Source: Streptomyces uncialis (GTDB taxonomy: Bacteria; Actinomycetota; Actinomycetes; Streptomycetales; Streptomycetaceae). Taken from it: a DNA stretch of 64,000 nucleotides. The notes beneath the pieces were generated by a model. It saw only the letters and a program-made list of their open reading frames with translations, searched no databases and was not told where the DNA came from. Below, in pieces: positions 16,926-24,490 of the stretch. Position 1 is the first letter of the stretch. Every line of letters starts with the position of its first letter. Location: the NCBI RefSeq assembly GCF_001905345.1, contig NZ_LFBV01000008.1, positions 310,001 through 374,000 of the forward strand, given 5' to 3'. The translations under genes and the position numbers were made by a program.

Positions 16926-17600
16926 TCAGCCGTGCTGCATGACCATCACACAAGTGGTGCCGGGCTCCAGCGCCTCGCAGAGATGCGGTACATCACCCGG
17001 GTACGAGACGTAGTCGCCGGGCCCCAGCTCGACCGGCGCGTCCCGCGGGCCCGCGAGGACCCGGCCCGCGCCCACGACGAGATGTTCGACGGTGCCGGAC
17101 ATGTGCGGCGCCGACTCCCTGGGGGAGCCCGGCTCCACCTGGAGGAAGTAGAGATCACGGCGGACGCCCGGCGGACTGGACGACAGCAGGGTGGCGACGT
17201 AGTCCGCACGTTCGGAGGGTACGGCGGGGCCCTCCCCCGCCCGGATGACCTGCACCGTCGTCCGGACCGGCTCGACGAGACGGCTGAACGGCACGTCCAG
17301 GGCGACGCTCAGGGCCCAGAGGGTCTCGACGCTCGGGTTGCCGCTGCCCGACTCCAGCTGCGACAGCGTGGACTTGGCGATCCCGGCGCGCTTGGCCAAC
17401 TCGGACAGGGACACCTCCAGCCGGGTGCGCTCCCGCCGCAGGGCCTCGGCGATGTGCGCGAGGGGGGCACGCGGGGGGCCGGGGGCGGCGGGGGCGGCGG
17501 GAGCGGGGGCGGAGGCGGAGGCAGGTGCGGCGGGGACCGGGGTGCCGGTGGGGGCGCCGGGGGGCGGGGCGTCGGCGGGCGTGGGGGTTTGCTGGGCCAT
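16926..17600 (-). CDS. XRE-cupin transcriptional regulator
   Basis: 224 residues from an ATG with GGAGG ten bases upstream. A low-complexity Pro/Ala N-terminus of about 50 residues is followed by an XRE helix-turn-helix (LSELAKRAGIAKSTLSQLESG) and a C-terminal cupin (PHMSGTVEHLVVGAGRVL, GPGDYVSYPGDVPH). This class senses small ligands, often amino acids or their derivatives. It is divergent from azlCD, the classic arrangement for a regulator of the adjacent transporter. Two GTTCG-N6-CGAAC palindromes in the shared region are likely binding sites. Confidence 0.92.
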   Translation of the reverse strand: MAQQTPTPADAPPPGAPTGTPVPAAPASASAPAPAAPAAPGPPRAPLAHIAEALRRERTRLEVSLSELAKRAGIAKSTLSQLESGSGNPSVETLWALSVALDVPFSRLVEPVRTTVQVIRAGEGPAVPSERADYVATLLSSSPPGVRRDLYFLQVEPGSPRESAPHMSGTVEHLVVGAGRVLAGPRDAPVELGPGDYVSYPGDVPHLCEALEPGTTCVMVMQHG

Positions 17601-17683
17601 GGCGCTGACGCCTCCGTCTTCCTCCACGTACCGGCCCGGGGGATTCCAAGGCGCTCGGTACTTCGGTACTTCGATGCATCGGC

Positions 17684-17716
17684 GTTCGGCATTCGGCGTT
17701 CGGCGTTCGGCGTTCG
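17684..17716. repeat. 7-bp array of GTTCG half-sites
   Basis: GGCGTTC-type units give GTTCG at 17684, 17698, 17705 and 17712 and ATTCG at 17691, exactly seven bases apart. The pentamer is the same as the arm of the two nearby palindromes. Confidence 0.7.
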
Positions 17717-17731
17717 ACAAAAAAGTCGCCC

Positions 17732-17747
17732 GTTCGACTTGACGAAC
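17732..17747. promoter_or_regulatory. Candidate operator 1, XRE/azlCD region
   Basis: GTTCG-ACTTGA-CGAAC, extended to CGTTCG/CGAACG at 17731-17748. It lies 28 bp before the azlC start and 132 bp before the XRE start. Confidence 0.65.
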
Positions 17748-17774
17748 GATACACCTCTCCCTCACGATGGGGAC

Positions 17775-18623
17775 ATGCGTTCGCTATACCGAACACTCAG
17801 CAGTGCGGGCCGAACGGGGCTCGCGACCGCCGAGCCCCGGCTCCTGCGGGACATCGCGCTGGTCTGCCTGGCCGACGGCGTGGTCGGTATGTCGTTCGGC
17901 GCGATCGCGGTGGCCGGTGGGCTGCCGCTGTGGGTGCCGGTCGCCATGTCCCTGCTGGTCTTCGCGGGCGCGGCCCAGTTCAGCGCGGTCGGCATCCTGC
18001 TCGCGGGCGGCGGCCCGGTCTCCGCCGTGGCCACGGGCCTGCTGCTCAACACCCGTACGGCGGCGTTCGGTCTGGCGGTCGCGGACGCCCTGGGCCGCTC
18101 CTGGCCGGCCCGGCTCGTCGGCGCCCATCTGGTCACGGACGAGACGGCCGCCTTCGCCCTGTCCCAGCGGAGCCCGGAGGCCAGGAAGGCCGCGTTCTGG
18201 ATATCCGGCGTCGCCCTGTTCGCCGTGTGGAACGCCGGTGTCCTCATGGGCGCCCTCGCGGGCACGGCACTGGGCGACCCCGGTCGTCTCGGACTGGACG
18301 CCGCGTACCCCGCGGTACTCCTCGCCCTGGTGCTTCCCGCCCTGCGCGCGGACAGGTCAGGGGCCAGGGCGGCGACTGCCGGGGCCGCCGTCGCCCTGGC
18401 GGCTACTCCCTTGTTCCCGGCGGGCATACCGGTTCTGCTCTCCCTCACCGGGCTGCTGGCATCGCGCCGCAGAAGCGGCAAGGGCGGCACGGCCCGTCCG
18501 GAGGACCCGGGCGACGGGCGGAACGGTGACGCGGCCGGTACGGAGCGGACCGGTGCCGAAGGGGGCGGCTCCGGAGGGGGTGGCCCGGCGGTGACCGGCG
18601 TCCGTGAGGAGGGCGGCGGATGA
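17775..18623 (+). CDS. azlC: AzlC family branched-chain amino acid exporter subunit
   Basis: 282 residues. The larger subunit of the AzlCD exporter for branched-chain amino acids or analogues. The family block DGVVGMSFGAIAVAGGLPLW is near residue 40, and multiple hydrophobic segments follow. A charged Gly-rich tail occupies the last 50 residues. The ATG at 17775 has only a weak ribosome site (GGGG). Its codons 2-7 contain the second GTTCG-N6-CGAAC palindrome, so the operator would overlap the start. It ends in an ATGA overlap with azlD. Confidence 0.9.
   Translation: MRSLYRTLSSAGRTGLATAEPRLLRDIALVCLADGVVGMSFGAIAVAGGLPLWVPVAMSLLVFAGAAQFSAVGILLAGGGPVSAVATGLLLNTRTAAFGLAVADALGRSWPARLVGAHLVTDETAAFALSQRSPEARKAAFWISGVALFAVWNAGVLMGALAGTALGDPGRLGLDAAYPAVLLALVLPALRADRSGARAATAGAAVALAATPLFPAGIPVLLSLTGLLASRRRSGKGGTARPEDPGDGRNGDAAGTERTGAEGGGSGGGGPAVTGVREEGGG
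17779..17794. promoter_or_regulatory. Candidate operator 2, inside the azlC start
   Basis: GTTCG-CTATAC-CGAAC, same arms and spacer length as operator 1, 47 bp apart centre to centre. Confidence 0.6.
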
Positions 18624-18934
18624 GCGGGACCCTGGTGGCGGTGCTGGCCCTCGGGCTGGGTACCTACGCCTTCCGGCTGGTGGGCCCGGTCCTGCGTGGC
18701 CGGGTGGAGTTGTCCGAGCGGACCAGGACCCTGCTGGCGCGCGGGGCGGCGGTCCTGCTCGTGGCCCTGCTGGCGACCGGCACCCTCCTGGAGGCCGGGG
18801 CCTTCGCGGGCTGGGCCCGGCCGCTGGGGGTCGGGGCGGCGGCGGTGCTCGCGTGGCGCGGTGCGCCCTTCGCGGTGACGGTGCTCACCGCGGCCGTCGC
18901 CACCGGGGTGCTGCGGGCGTTCGGTGTCCCGTGA
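18620..18934 (+). CDS. azlD: AzlD family transporter subunit
   Basis: 104 residues with three to four membrane segments, e.g. GAAVLLVALLATGTLLEAG. The small partner of AzlC. The ATG overlaps the azlC TGA (ATGA), so the two are translationally coupled. It runs towards the convergent peptidase gene across 49 bp. Confidence 0.9.
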   Translation: MSGTLVAVLALGLGTYAFRLVGPVLRGRVELSERTRTLLARGAAVLLVALLATGTLLEAGAFAGWARPLGVGAAAVLAWRGAPFAVTVLTAAVATGVLRAFGVP

Positions 18935-18983
18935 CGGCTGGGCCCATCGGTCCCGGACCGTCCCGCGGGCCGGGGCGGACGGG

Positions 18984-20519
18984 TCAGCCGGTGGGGCCGT
19001 CCGGGGGCACGGGCTCGGCGGAGCAGGACTGGCCGGAGGACGGGAGGTCACCTTCGAGGAAGAAGGTGTCGACGGTCCGTTTGACGCATTTCGAGGAGAC
19101 GTATCCGCCGTGCCCCTCGCCGCGGTTGTCGAGGACGACGGCGGAGTCACCGAGACGCCGGGCGGTCTCCTCGGTCCACCGGTAAGGGGTGGCCGGGTCG
19201 CCCCGGGTGCCCACGAGCAGGAACTTCGGGGTGTCGACGTCATGGACGGACCGGACGTAGTCGCTGCCCTTCGGATGGCCCGCGCACAACAGGAGCTGAT
19301 CGAGCTGGGCGGGACCGAAGACGGGCGATGCCTTGAGGTAGGCGGCACGCAGACGTTCGTACGCGACCGGATCGGACAGTTGGGCGGCGGTGAGGCGGTC
19401 CGGGTCGTCGGCGCAGTTGACGGCGGTCAGCGCGACCTGCGAGTTGTCGGCGGGGACGACGTCCCGGGGGCGGAGCGACGCGACCGGCACGGGCATCGAG
19501 GTCGCCAGCAGGGGGATCGGGTCGTTGTCGTCGATGAGCGTGGTGAGGGCACGGTTCAGGGAGGGCCAGTTGGCCTGGCTGTAGAGGGTGGCGCTGAGTG
19601 CCGAGACCAGAACCTCCGCGGTGAACAGGGAGCCGTCGTAGAGGGTGATGGGGTGTTCCTCGATCCGGTGCAGCAGCCGGACGACGCTCTCCTTGGCGGT
19701 ACGGGAGTTGGTGCCGAGGGCACAGTCCGACCGGCCCGCGCACCAGGTCGCGAAGTCGTCGAGCGCGGTCTGCCGGCCCTCGGCGATCACCAGCCCCTGT
19801 TCGGCGAGGGATTCGGTGAGGGTGTCGACACCGTCGAGGACCATCCGCCCCACCTTGTGCGGGAACTCCCCCGTGTACACGGCGCCGAGCCGGGTCCCGT
19901 ACGAGAAGCCGAGATAGTTGAGCTTGTCGTCGCCCAGCGCGTCGCGGATGACGTCGAGATCCCGGGCGGCGTTGATCGTGCCGACATACGGGAGGACGGG
20001 GCCGGAGGCGCGCAGGCACTCGTCGTAGTACGTGTCGGCCTTCTTCAGCAGGGCCGCCGGATCGGTGCCGGTGAAAACGGGACGGGGGACGTTGCCACAG
20101 GTCACGGGTGAGCTGCGCCCCACCCCGCGCGGGTCGAAGGTGACCACGTCGTACGCGTCGGTGAGGTCGTTGAACGTCCGGCCGAACCCGGCGAGGGTGA
20201 CGATGCCGGGGTCACCCGGCCCGCCGAAGTTCAGCAGTACCGAGCCCCGGGGGTGGGCGGAGGTGGACGCGATACGGGCCAGGGCGATGCTGACCGTGCC
20301 CTTGCCGGGGGCGGCGTAGTCGAGGGGGACGGTCACGTGCGCGCAGCGCATGTCCTCCGGGTTCATCGGGAGGTCGGCGCAGGGGGTCCACCTGAGGTGC
20401 TGGCTGTAGAAGGGCCGCAGGTCGGGTTGGGCGGACGAGGCGGAGGGGGAGACGGCGGGGGCCGGCGCCAGCAGGGCGGCGGTCACGGTGAGGGTGGCCG
20501 CGGCTGAGCGTACGCGCAT
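18984..20519 (-). CDS. Secreted S33 alpha/beta-hydrolase (tripeptidyl aminopeptidase type)
   Basis: 511 residues. A signal peptide of about 30 residues is followed by an alpha/beta-hydrolase. Oxyanion block VLLNFGGPGDPG, nucleophile Ser in LGFSYGTRLG, Asp in VGTRGDPATPY and His in GEGHGGYV; the C-terminal TAP-like region is present. Relatives (SlpD/SlpE, tripeptidyl aminopeptidase) remove N-terminal peptides outside the cell. AAGGGGCG precedes the ATG. The frame reads on upstream into repeat locus C, which is an artefact of that repeat. Confidence 0.93.
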   Translation of the reverse strand: MRVRSAAATLTVTAALLAPAPAVSPSASSAQPDLRPFYSQHLRWTPCADLPMNPEDMRCAHVTVPLDYAAPGKGTVSIALARIASTSAHPRGSVLLNFGGPGDPGIVTLAGFGRTFNDLTDAYDVVTFDPRGVGRSSPVTCGNVPRPVFTGTDPAALLKKADTYYDECLRASGPVLPYVGTINAARDLDVIRDALGDDKLNYLGFSYGTRLGAVYTGEFPHKVGRMVLDGVDTLTESLAEQGLVIAEGRQTALDDFATWCAGRSDCALGTNSRTAKESVVRLLHRIEEHPITLYDGSLFTAEVLVSALSATLYSQANWPSLNRALTTLIDDNDPIPLLATSMPVPVASLRPRDVVPADNSQVALTAVNCADDPDRLTAAQLSDPVAYERLRAAYLKASPVFGPAQLDQLLLCAGHPKGSDYVRSVHDVDTPKFLLVGTRGDPATPYRWTEETARRLGDSAVVLDNRGEGHGGYVSSKCVKRTVDTFFLEGDLPSSGQSCSAEPVPPDGPTG

Positions 20520-20591
20520 GGTGCGCCCCTTCTGGAGAAGGTGCACTCGTTTCCACGATAGGTCGCGGGGGCGCACCCCGCCTGGTGGGTC

Positions 20592-21543
20592 GCCCGGGGT
20601 CGCCCCCGGTTGCGGTCCCGAGGTCTGTCCGGCTGGGCGCACTCCGTTCCTGTGCGGGTCGCCTTCGCTTGCGCTTGCGAGGTCTGTCCGGCTGGGCGTA
20701 CTTCGTTCCTGTGCCGTCGCTCGTCGTTTTCGCGCAGTTCCCCGCGCCCCTTTGGGGCGCGTTCTGCCGGTCCTTCGGGTCGGTGCCGGTCGGGATTCTC
20801 CGTCCTCGATCCAACGCGCTCGGTACGACGTCCCCCTTGCCCTACTGAAGAGCATCGGAGTCTGCGGGCAGAGATTCCCGCCCACCCCCTCCCGCAGCCG
20901 GGCGACTGCACGAGGAGGGAGGTTTGAACCCCGGCCCCGATTGCTGACAGCCCGCACCCTGACGACAGCCCCAGATGGGCGCCCCCAAAGGGGCGCGGGG
21001 AACCGCGCGAAGACGAGGACAGCCCCGCACCCGAAGTGGCGACCGTAATGGGGCACCACCCAGGGGCGCGGGGAACTGCGCACCCACGGACGTACCCGCA
21101 CGGCAACAGGTACGCCCAGGTGGGGAACCCCCAGGGGCGCGGGGAACTGCGCAAAAGACGAGGACCGGCCCGCACCCGAAGAGCGACCGCAAGGGAGCAG
21201 CATCCAGGGGCGCGGGGAACTGCGCACCCCACGAGCTACGGCACAGGGACAAGTACGCCAGGCACAAGGAACCCAGAGGCGCACGCGAAGGCGACCTGCG
21301 GGGAACCGCGCGAAGACGAGGACCGGCCCGCACCCGAAGAGCGACCGCAAGGGGGCACCACCCAGGGGCGCGGGGAACTGCGCACCCACCAACGACCTGT
21401 GCCGGAACAAGTACGCCCAGCACAGGCAACCTCGGAAGCGCGAGCGAAGGCGACCTGCGGGGAACTGCGCACCCCACGGGCGACCCGCACAGGGATAAGT
21501 TCGTCCAGCCGGACGGACCTCGGAAGCGCCAGCGAAGGCGGAC
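20592..21543. repeat. Intergenic repeat locus C
   Basis: The largest and clearest copy. The left arm (to 20731) has two reverse units including CGCCTTCGCTTGCGCTT. Right-arm forward units start at about 20990, 21061, 21131, 21207, 21297, 21366 and 21457, with spacer order X-Y-X-Y-X-Y-Y. It fills the gap between the peptidase gene and the TetR gene and stops three bases from the TetR stop codon. No gene is supported inside. Confidence 0.88.
20732..21008. repeat. Inverted-repeat-bounded element, copy C (277 bp)
   Basis: The left end is GCGCAGTTCCCCGCGCCCC plus TTTGGGGCGC; the right end is GCGCCCCCAAAGGGGCG plus CGGGGAACCGCGC, one mismatch near the right tip. Core 20788-20882. After the core comes CGACTGCACGAGGAG and GGTTTGAACCCCG, shared with copy E. 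Confidence 0.82.
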
Positions 21544-21545
21544 CG

Positions 21546-22469
21546 TCAGGGGTGGGGGTGTGGGGGTGAAGGGGGTATCGGGGAGAGGTGGGGGGCGAGG
21601 CCCGGCCAGGTGAGGTCCATCAGGGTGGACACCGCTTCGCGGGCCGTGACGGACGGGTCACCGCCCGCCCACACCGCGAGCGACTCCGCCGCACCCACCA
21701 GCGCCTGGGCGAGCCCCACGGCCTCACGCCGTCCGAGCGCCGAGGCGCCCCCCGCGTCCCGCGCCGCCGAGACGATCAGCCGGGTGACGAGCCCGACGAG
21801 CTCCGTGCGCAGCGCCACGACCTGGTCCGCGGAGGATTCCCCTTGGGCACGGGCGTGAAGGTGGAGGACGGCCCAGCCCTCCGGGTGGCGGACGGTGTGC
21901 TGGAAGAAGGCGTGCAACCCGTCCCGCAGCTGCCGCTCCGCGGGATCACCGGCTCGTACGCCGCCTCGCACGGCGGCCAGCAGCGCACCCGCCTCCCGGC
22001 GGACGCAGGCGACGAAAAGGTCCTCCTTGGAGCGCAGATAGAGGTGGACGAGCGGCTGGGGGACCCCGGCGAGCTCCGCTATGTCGTCCATCGCGGCGGC
22101 GCGGTACCCCTGGCGGCCGAAGACCCGCACGGCGGCGTCGAGCATGTGCCGCTCGCGGACGGCCCGGGGCATCCGTCTGCCCCGCCGGTTCGGCGCGGTC
22201 GGGCCCGACGGCAGCGCGCCTCCGCCCCGGACGGGTCCGGCCTCACCGGCACGCGCCGCCGAAGCCCGGGCCCCCGTACCCGTACCTGTGGTCCCACCGG
22301 CACCGGCACCGGTGCCCACGCCCGGCCGGCCCACCGGCCCCGTACCGAGGCTCGGCCTCGTAGCCAGGCTCGGCCCCGTACCGAGGCTCGGCCCCGTACC
22401 GAGGCTCGGGCCCGTACCGAGGCTCGGGCCCGTACGGGTACCGGTGCTGTGTCCGCCTTCTCGTTCCAT
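21546..22469 (-). CDS. TetR/AcrR family regulator with a repetitive N-terminus
   Basis: 307 residues. The DNA-binding domain begins only near residue 105 (AVRVFGRQGYRAAAMDDIAELAGVP); a ligand-binding helical domain follows. The first 60 residues are a Gly-Thr-Gly-Pro-Ser-Leu hexapeptide repeated about five times, encoded by 18-bp DNA repeats. ATG at 22469 with GGAGAGGGCGGG upstream supports the long form. An internal start at MPRAVRERHM would give a normal-length TetR protein, so the extension may be new. Target genes are unknown; the divergent region leads to the symporter terminator. Confidence 0.88.
   Translation of the reverse strand: MEREGGHSTGTRTGPSLGTGPSLGTGPSLGTGPSLATRPSLGTGPVGRPGVGTGAGAGGTTGTGTGARASAARAGEAGPVRGGGALPSGPTAPNRRGRRMPRAVRERHMLDAAVRVFGRQGYRAAAMDDIAELAGVPQPLVHLYLRSKEDLFVACVRREAGALLAAVRGGVRAGDPAERQLRDGLHAFFQHTVRHPEGWAVLHLHARAQGESSADQVVALRTELVGLVTRLIVSAARDAGGASALGRREAVGLAQALVGAAESLAVWAGGDPSVTAREAVSTLMDLTWPGLAPHLSPIPPSPPHPHP
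22341..22430. repeat. 18-bp tandem repeat in a coding region, five units
   Basis: Units are variants of CGTACCGAGGCTCGGCCC, with one degenerate unit (CGTAGCCAGGCTCGGCCC). They encode the hexapeptide repeat of the TetR protein. Confidence 0.85.
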
Positions 22470-22574
22470 GCCCGCCCTCTCCCCACCGGCTTCGCGCAGC
22501 CAAGCCTACGATCTTGGTCCGTATCGTTCCCGGGCTGTACAGGTGGCCGGAAATCGCCCCCGGAAACACCGCGC

Positions 22575-22600
22575 GGGGCCCGCCGTGGACGGCGGGCCCC
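22575..22600 (-). terminator. Hairpin terminator after the symporter gene
   Basis: GGGGCCCGCCG pairs perfectly with CGGCGGGCCCC around a four-base loop, 30 bases beyond the symporter stop. Confidence 0.82.
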
Positions 22601-22629
22601 GTGTGGTGAGTGGCTGGTGGCCGGGTGGG

Positions 22630-23979
22630 TCAGGCGACGGCCGGGGCCGGGGTGCGGTCGGCCGGGGCGTCGGAGGAGAGGTCCTCGTCGATGGGGGACG
22701 CGGACGCCGTGGTGTACGCGTCGTGGTCCAGGATCTTCTCGCGCGCCGAGACCAGGACCGGCACGAGCGCCTGGCCCGCGACGTTCGTGGCGGTGCGGAT
22801 CATGTCGACGATCGGGTCGATGGCGAGGAGCAGACCGACGCCCTCCATGGGCAGGCCCAGGGTGGACAGGGTGAGGGTCAGCATGACCGTGGCGCCCGTC
22901 AGACCGGCCGTCGCGGCGGAACCGACCACCGAGACGAACGCGATGAGCAGGTAGTCCGCGATGGTCAGGTCGACCTTGAAGATCTCGGCCACGAAGATGG
23001 CGGCGATGGCCGGGTAGATCGCGGCGCAGCCGTCCATCTTGGTCGTGGCGCCGAACGGCACCGCGAAGGACGCGTACTCCTTGGGGACGCCGAGCCGCTC
23101 GGTGACGCGCTGGGTGAGCGGCATGGTGCCGACGGAGGAGCGGGAGACGAACGCGAGCTGGATCGCGGGCCAGGCACCCTTGAAGAAGTGGACCGGGTTG
23201 ACCTTCGCGACCAGCGCGAGCAGCGCCGGGTACACACCGAACAGCACGATGAGGCAGCCGATGTAGACGTCGGCGGTGAAGACCGCGTAGTCGCCGATCA
23301 GGTCCCAGCCGTAGGTGGCGATGGCGACACCGATGAGGCCGACGGTGCCGACCGGGGCCAGCCGGATGACCCACCACAGGGCCTTCTGGAGGAGTTCGAG
23401 GACGGCTTCGCTGAGGCTCAGGATCGGCTGCGCGCGCTCACCGAGCTTGAGGGCGGCGATACCGGCGACGGCGGCCATGAACACGATCTGGAGGACGTTC
23501 AGGTCGGTGAACGGCGTGATCACGTCGGTCGGGACGATACCGGTCAGGAAGTCGATCCAGGAGCCGGTGACCTTGGGCTTGCCACCGTCGTCGGCGGTGA
23601 GGCCGGTGCCGGAGCCGGGGTTGGTCACCAGGCCGATGAACAGGCCGATCGCCACCGCGATCAGCGAGGTGATCATGAACCAGAGGAGTGTGCGGGAGGC
23701 CAGCCGGGCGGCGTTGTTGACCTTCCGGAGGTTGGTGATCGACACCAGGATGGCGAAGAACACCAGCGGGCCGACGGCGAGCTTCAGCAGCCCGATGAAG
23801 ATGCCGCCCACCTTCTCCAGGGTGGTCAGCAGCCACGAGACGTCGAACTCGCGGGCGACCCAGCCGAGGACGACACCGAGGACGAGACCGAGAAGTATCT
23901 GCGCCCAGAAGGGCACCTTGAGCAGCCGTGTGGCCGGGCGGGCCGGCTTCGGCTGTGTGTTCGTGGCGGGGACGGACAC
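22630..23979 (-). CDS. DAACS dicarboxylate/amino acid:cation symporter
   Basis: 449 residues, about eight membrane helices plus hairpins, of the GltP/DctA/TcyP family that imports glutamate, C4-dicarboxylates or cystine with sodium or protons. Family blocks: the serine-rich loop VSRSSVGTMPLTQ, GATTKMDGCAAIYP, and a late ALVPVLVSAREKILD. GTG at 23979 was chosen for GGAG nine bases upstream; an ATG at 23994 is the alternative. A Cys/Arg-rich leader peptide 160 bp upstream suggests cysteine-responsive control, which points towards a cystine or sulfur substrate by inference only. Confidence 0.93.
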   Translation of the reverse strand: MSVPATNTQPKPARPATRLLKVPFWAQILLGLVLGVVLGWVAREFDVSWLLTTLEKVGGIFIGLLKLAVGPLVFFAILVSITNLRKVNNAARLASRTLLWFMITSLIAVAIGLFIGLVTNPGSGTGLTADDGGKPKVTGSWIDFLTGIVPTDVITPFTDLNVLQIVFMAAVAGIAALKLGERAQPILSLSEAVLELLQKALWWVIRLAPVGTVGLIGVAIATYGWDLIGDYAVFTADVYIGCLIVLFGVYPALLALVAKVNPVHFFKGAWPAIQLAFVSRSSVGTMPLTQRVTERLGVPKEYASFAVPFGATTKMDGCAAIYPAIAAIFVAEIFKVDLTIADYLLIAFVSVVGSAATAGLTGATVMLTLTLSTLGLPMEGVGLLLAIDPIVDMIRTATNVAGQALVPVLVSAREKILDHDAYTTASASPIDEDLSSDAPADRTPAPAVA

Positions 23980-24141
23980 GTGGACACACTCCATAGGGGG
24001 GTGAACGGGGGGTGCGGGACGGATCAGGGTGCGGCGTGGCCCTGGGGCGGTACGGAGAGATCCCGGGAGCCTTCGGGGGAAGGGCGCGGGACGCGTCGTG
24101 GTGCGGGTCCTGACGGGTGGGACGGTGGTCCGGTCCGGGGG

Positions 24142-24249
24142 TCAGGAACGACGGCAGGCCGCGCGCGGGGGGCGGCGACAGGCCGCCGACAGACAGCGGC
24201 AGAGGTCGACATGCAGGCGCGCCACGAGCGGGACGCTCAGGGCGGTCAT
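24142..24249 (-). CDS. Cys/Arg-rich putative leader peptide
   Basis: 35 residues if started at the ATG at 24249; in-frame ATGs at 24264 and 24294 are possible and none has a strong ribosome site. The core RLHVDLCRCLSAACRR matches the R-x-HVDL-x-R-x-x-SA-x-C pattern of short actinobacterial leader peptides found upstream of sulfur and amino-acid transport genes. It has four Cys, the last near the end. Placed between a palindromic promoter region and the symporter, it may time ribosome movement to cysteine supply. It is small, so it rests on pattern and position. Confidence 0.65.
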   Translation of the reverse strand: MTALSVPLVARLHVDLCRCLSAACRRPPRAACRRS

Positions 24250-24316
24250 GGGCACGGATCCCATGACGGAGGGGCGCGCGGCTGCGGACTTCATGCCGAG
24301 CACGTTAACACTTGTA

Positions 24317-24333
24317 CTTTGAGGCCCTCAAAG
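24317..24333. promoter_or_regulatory. Palindrome upstream of the leader peptide
   Basis: CTTTGAG-GCC-CTCAAAG, a perfect 7-bp inverted repeat in an otherwise AT-richer stretch (TTAACACTTGTACTTTGAGG), typical of an operator at a promoter for the leftward leader-symporter unit. Confidence 0.6.
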
Positions 24334-24490
24334 ACCCGCTTTGACCCCGATGGAGGGGTCCCCGCTCTCGTTGTCATGCCCTCATGGTCCCCAACACCCC
24401 CCGGACACACACCACATGATTCAAGCCGCCCCCGCCCCGTCCACCGCCCGGAGCCCCGATCCCCCCGCCGGGACTGAGACCCACCTCACG

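Noticed and set aside
20990..21543. CRISPR-like regular spacing of a 20-bp repeat
   Set aside because: Spacers are not unique but belong to two recurring types, the unit occurs inverted on the other side, and there are no cas genes.
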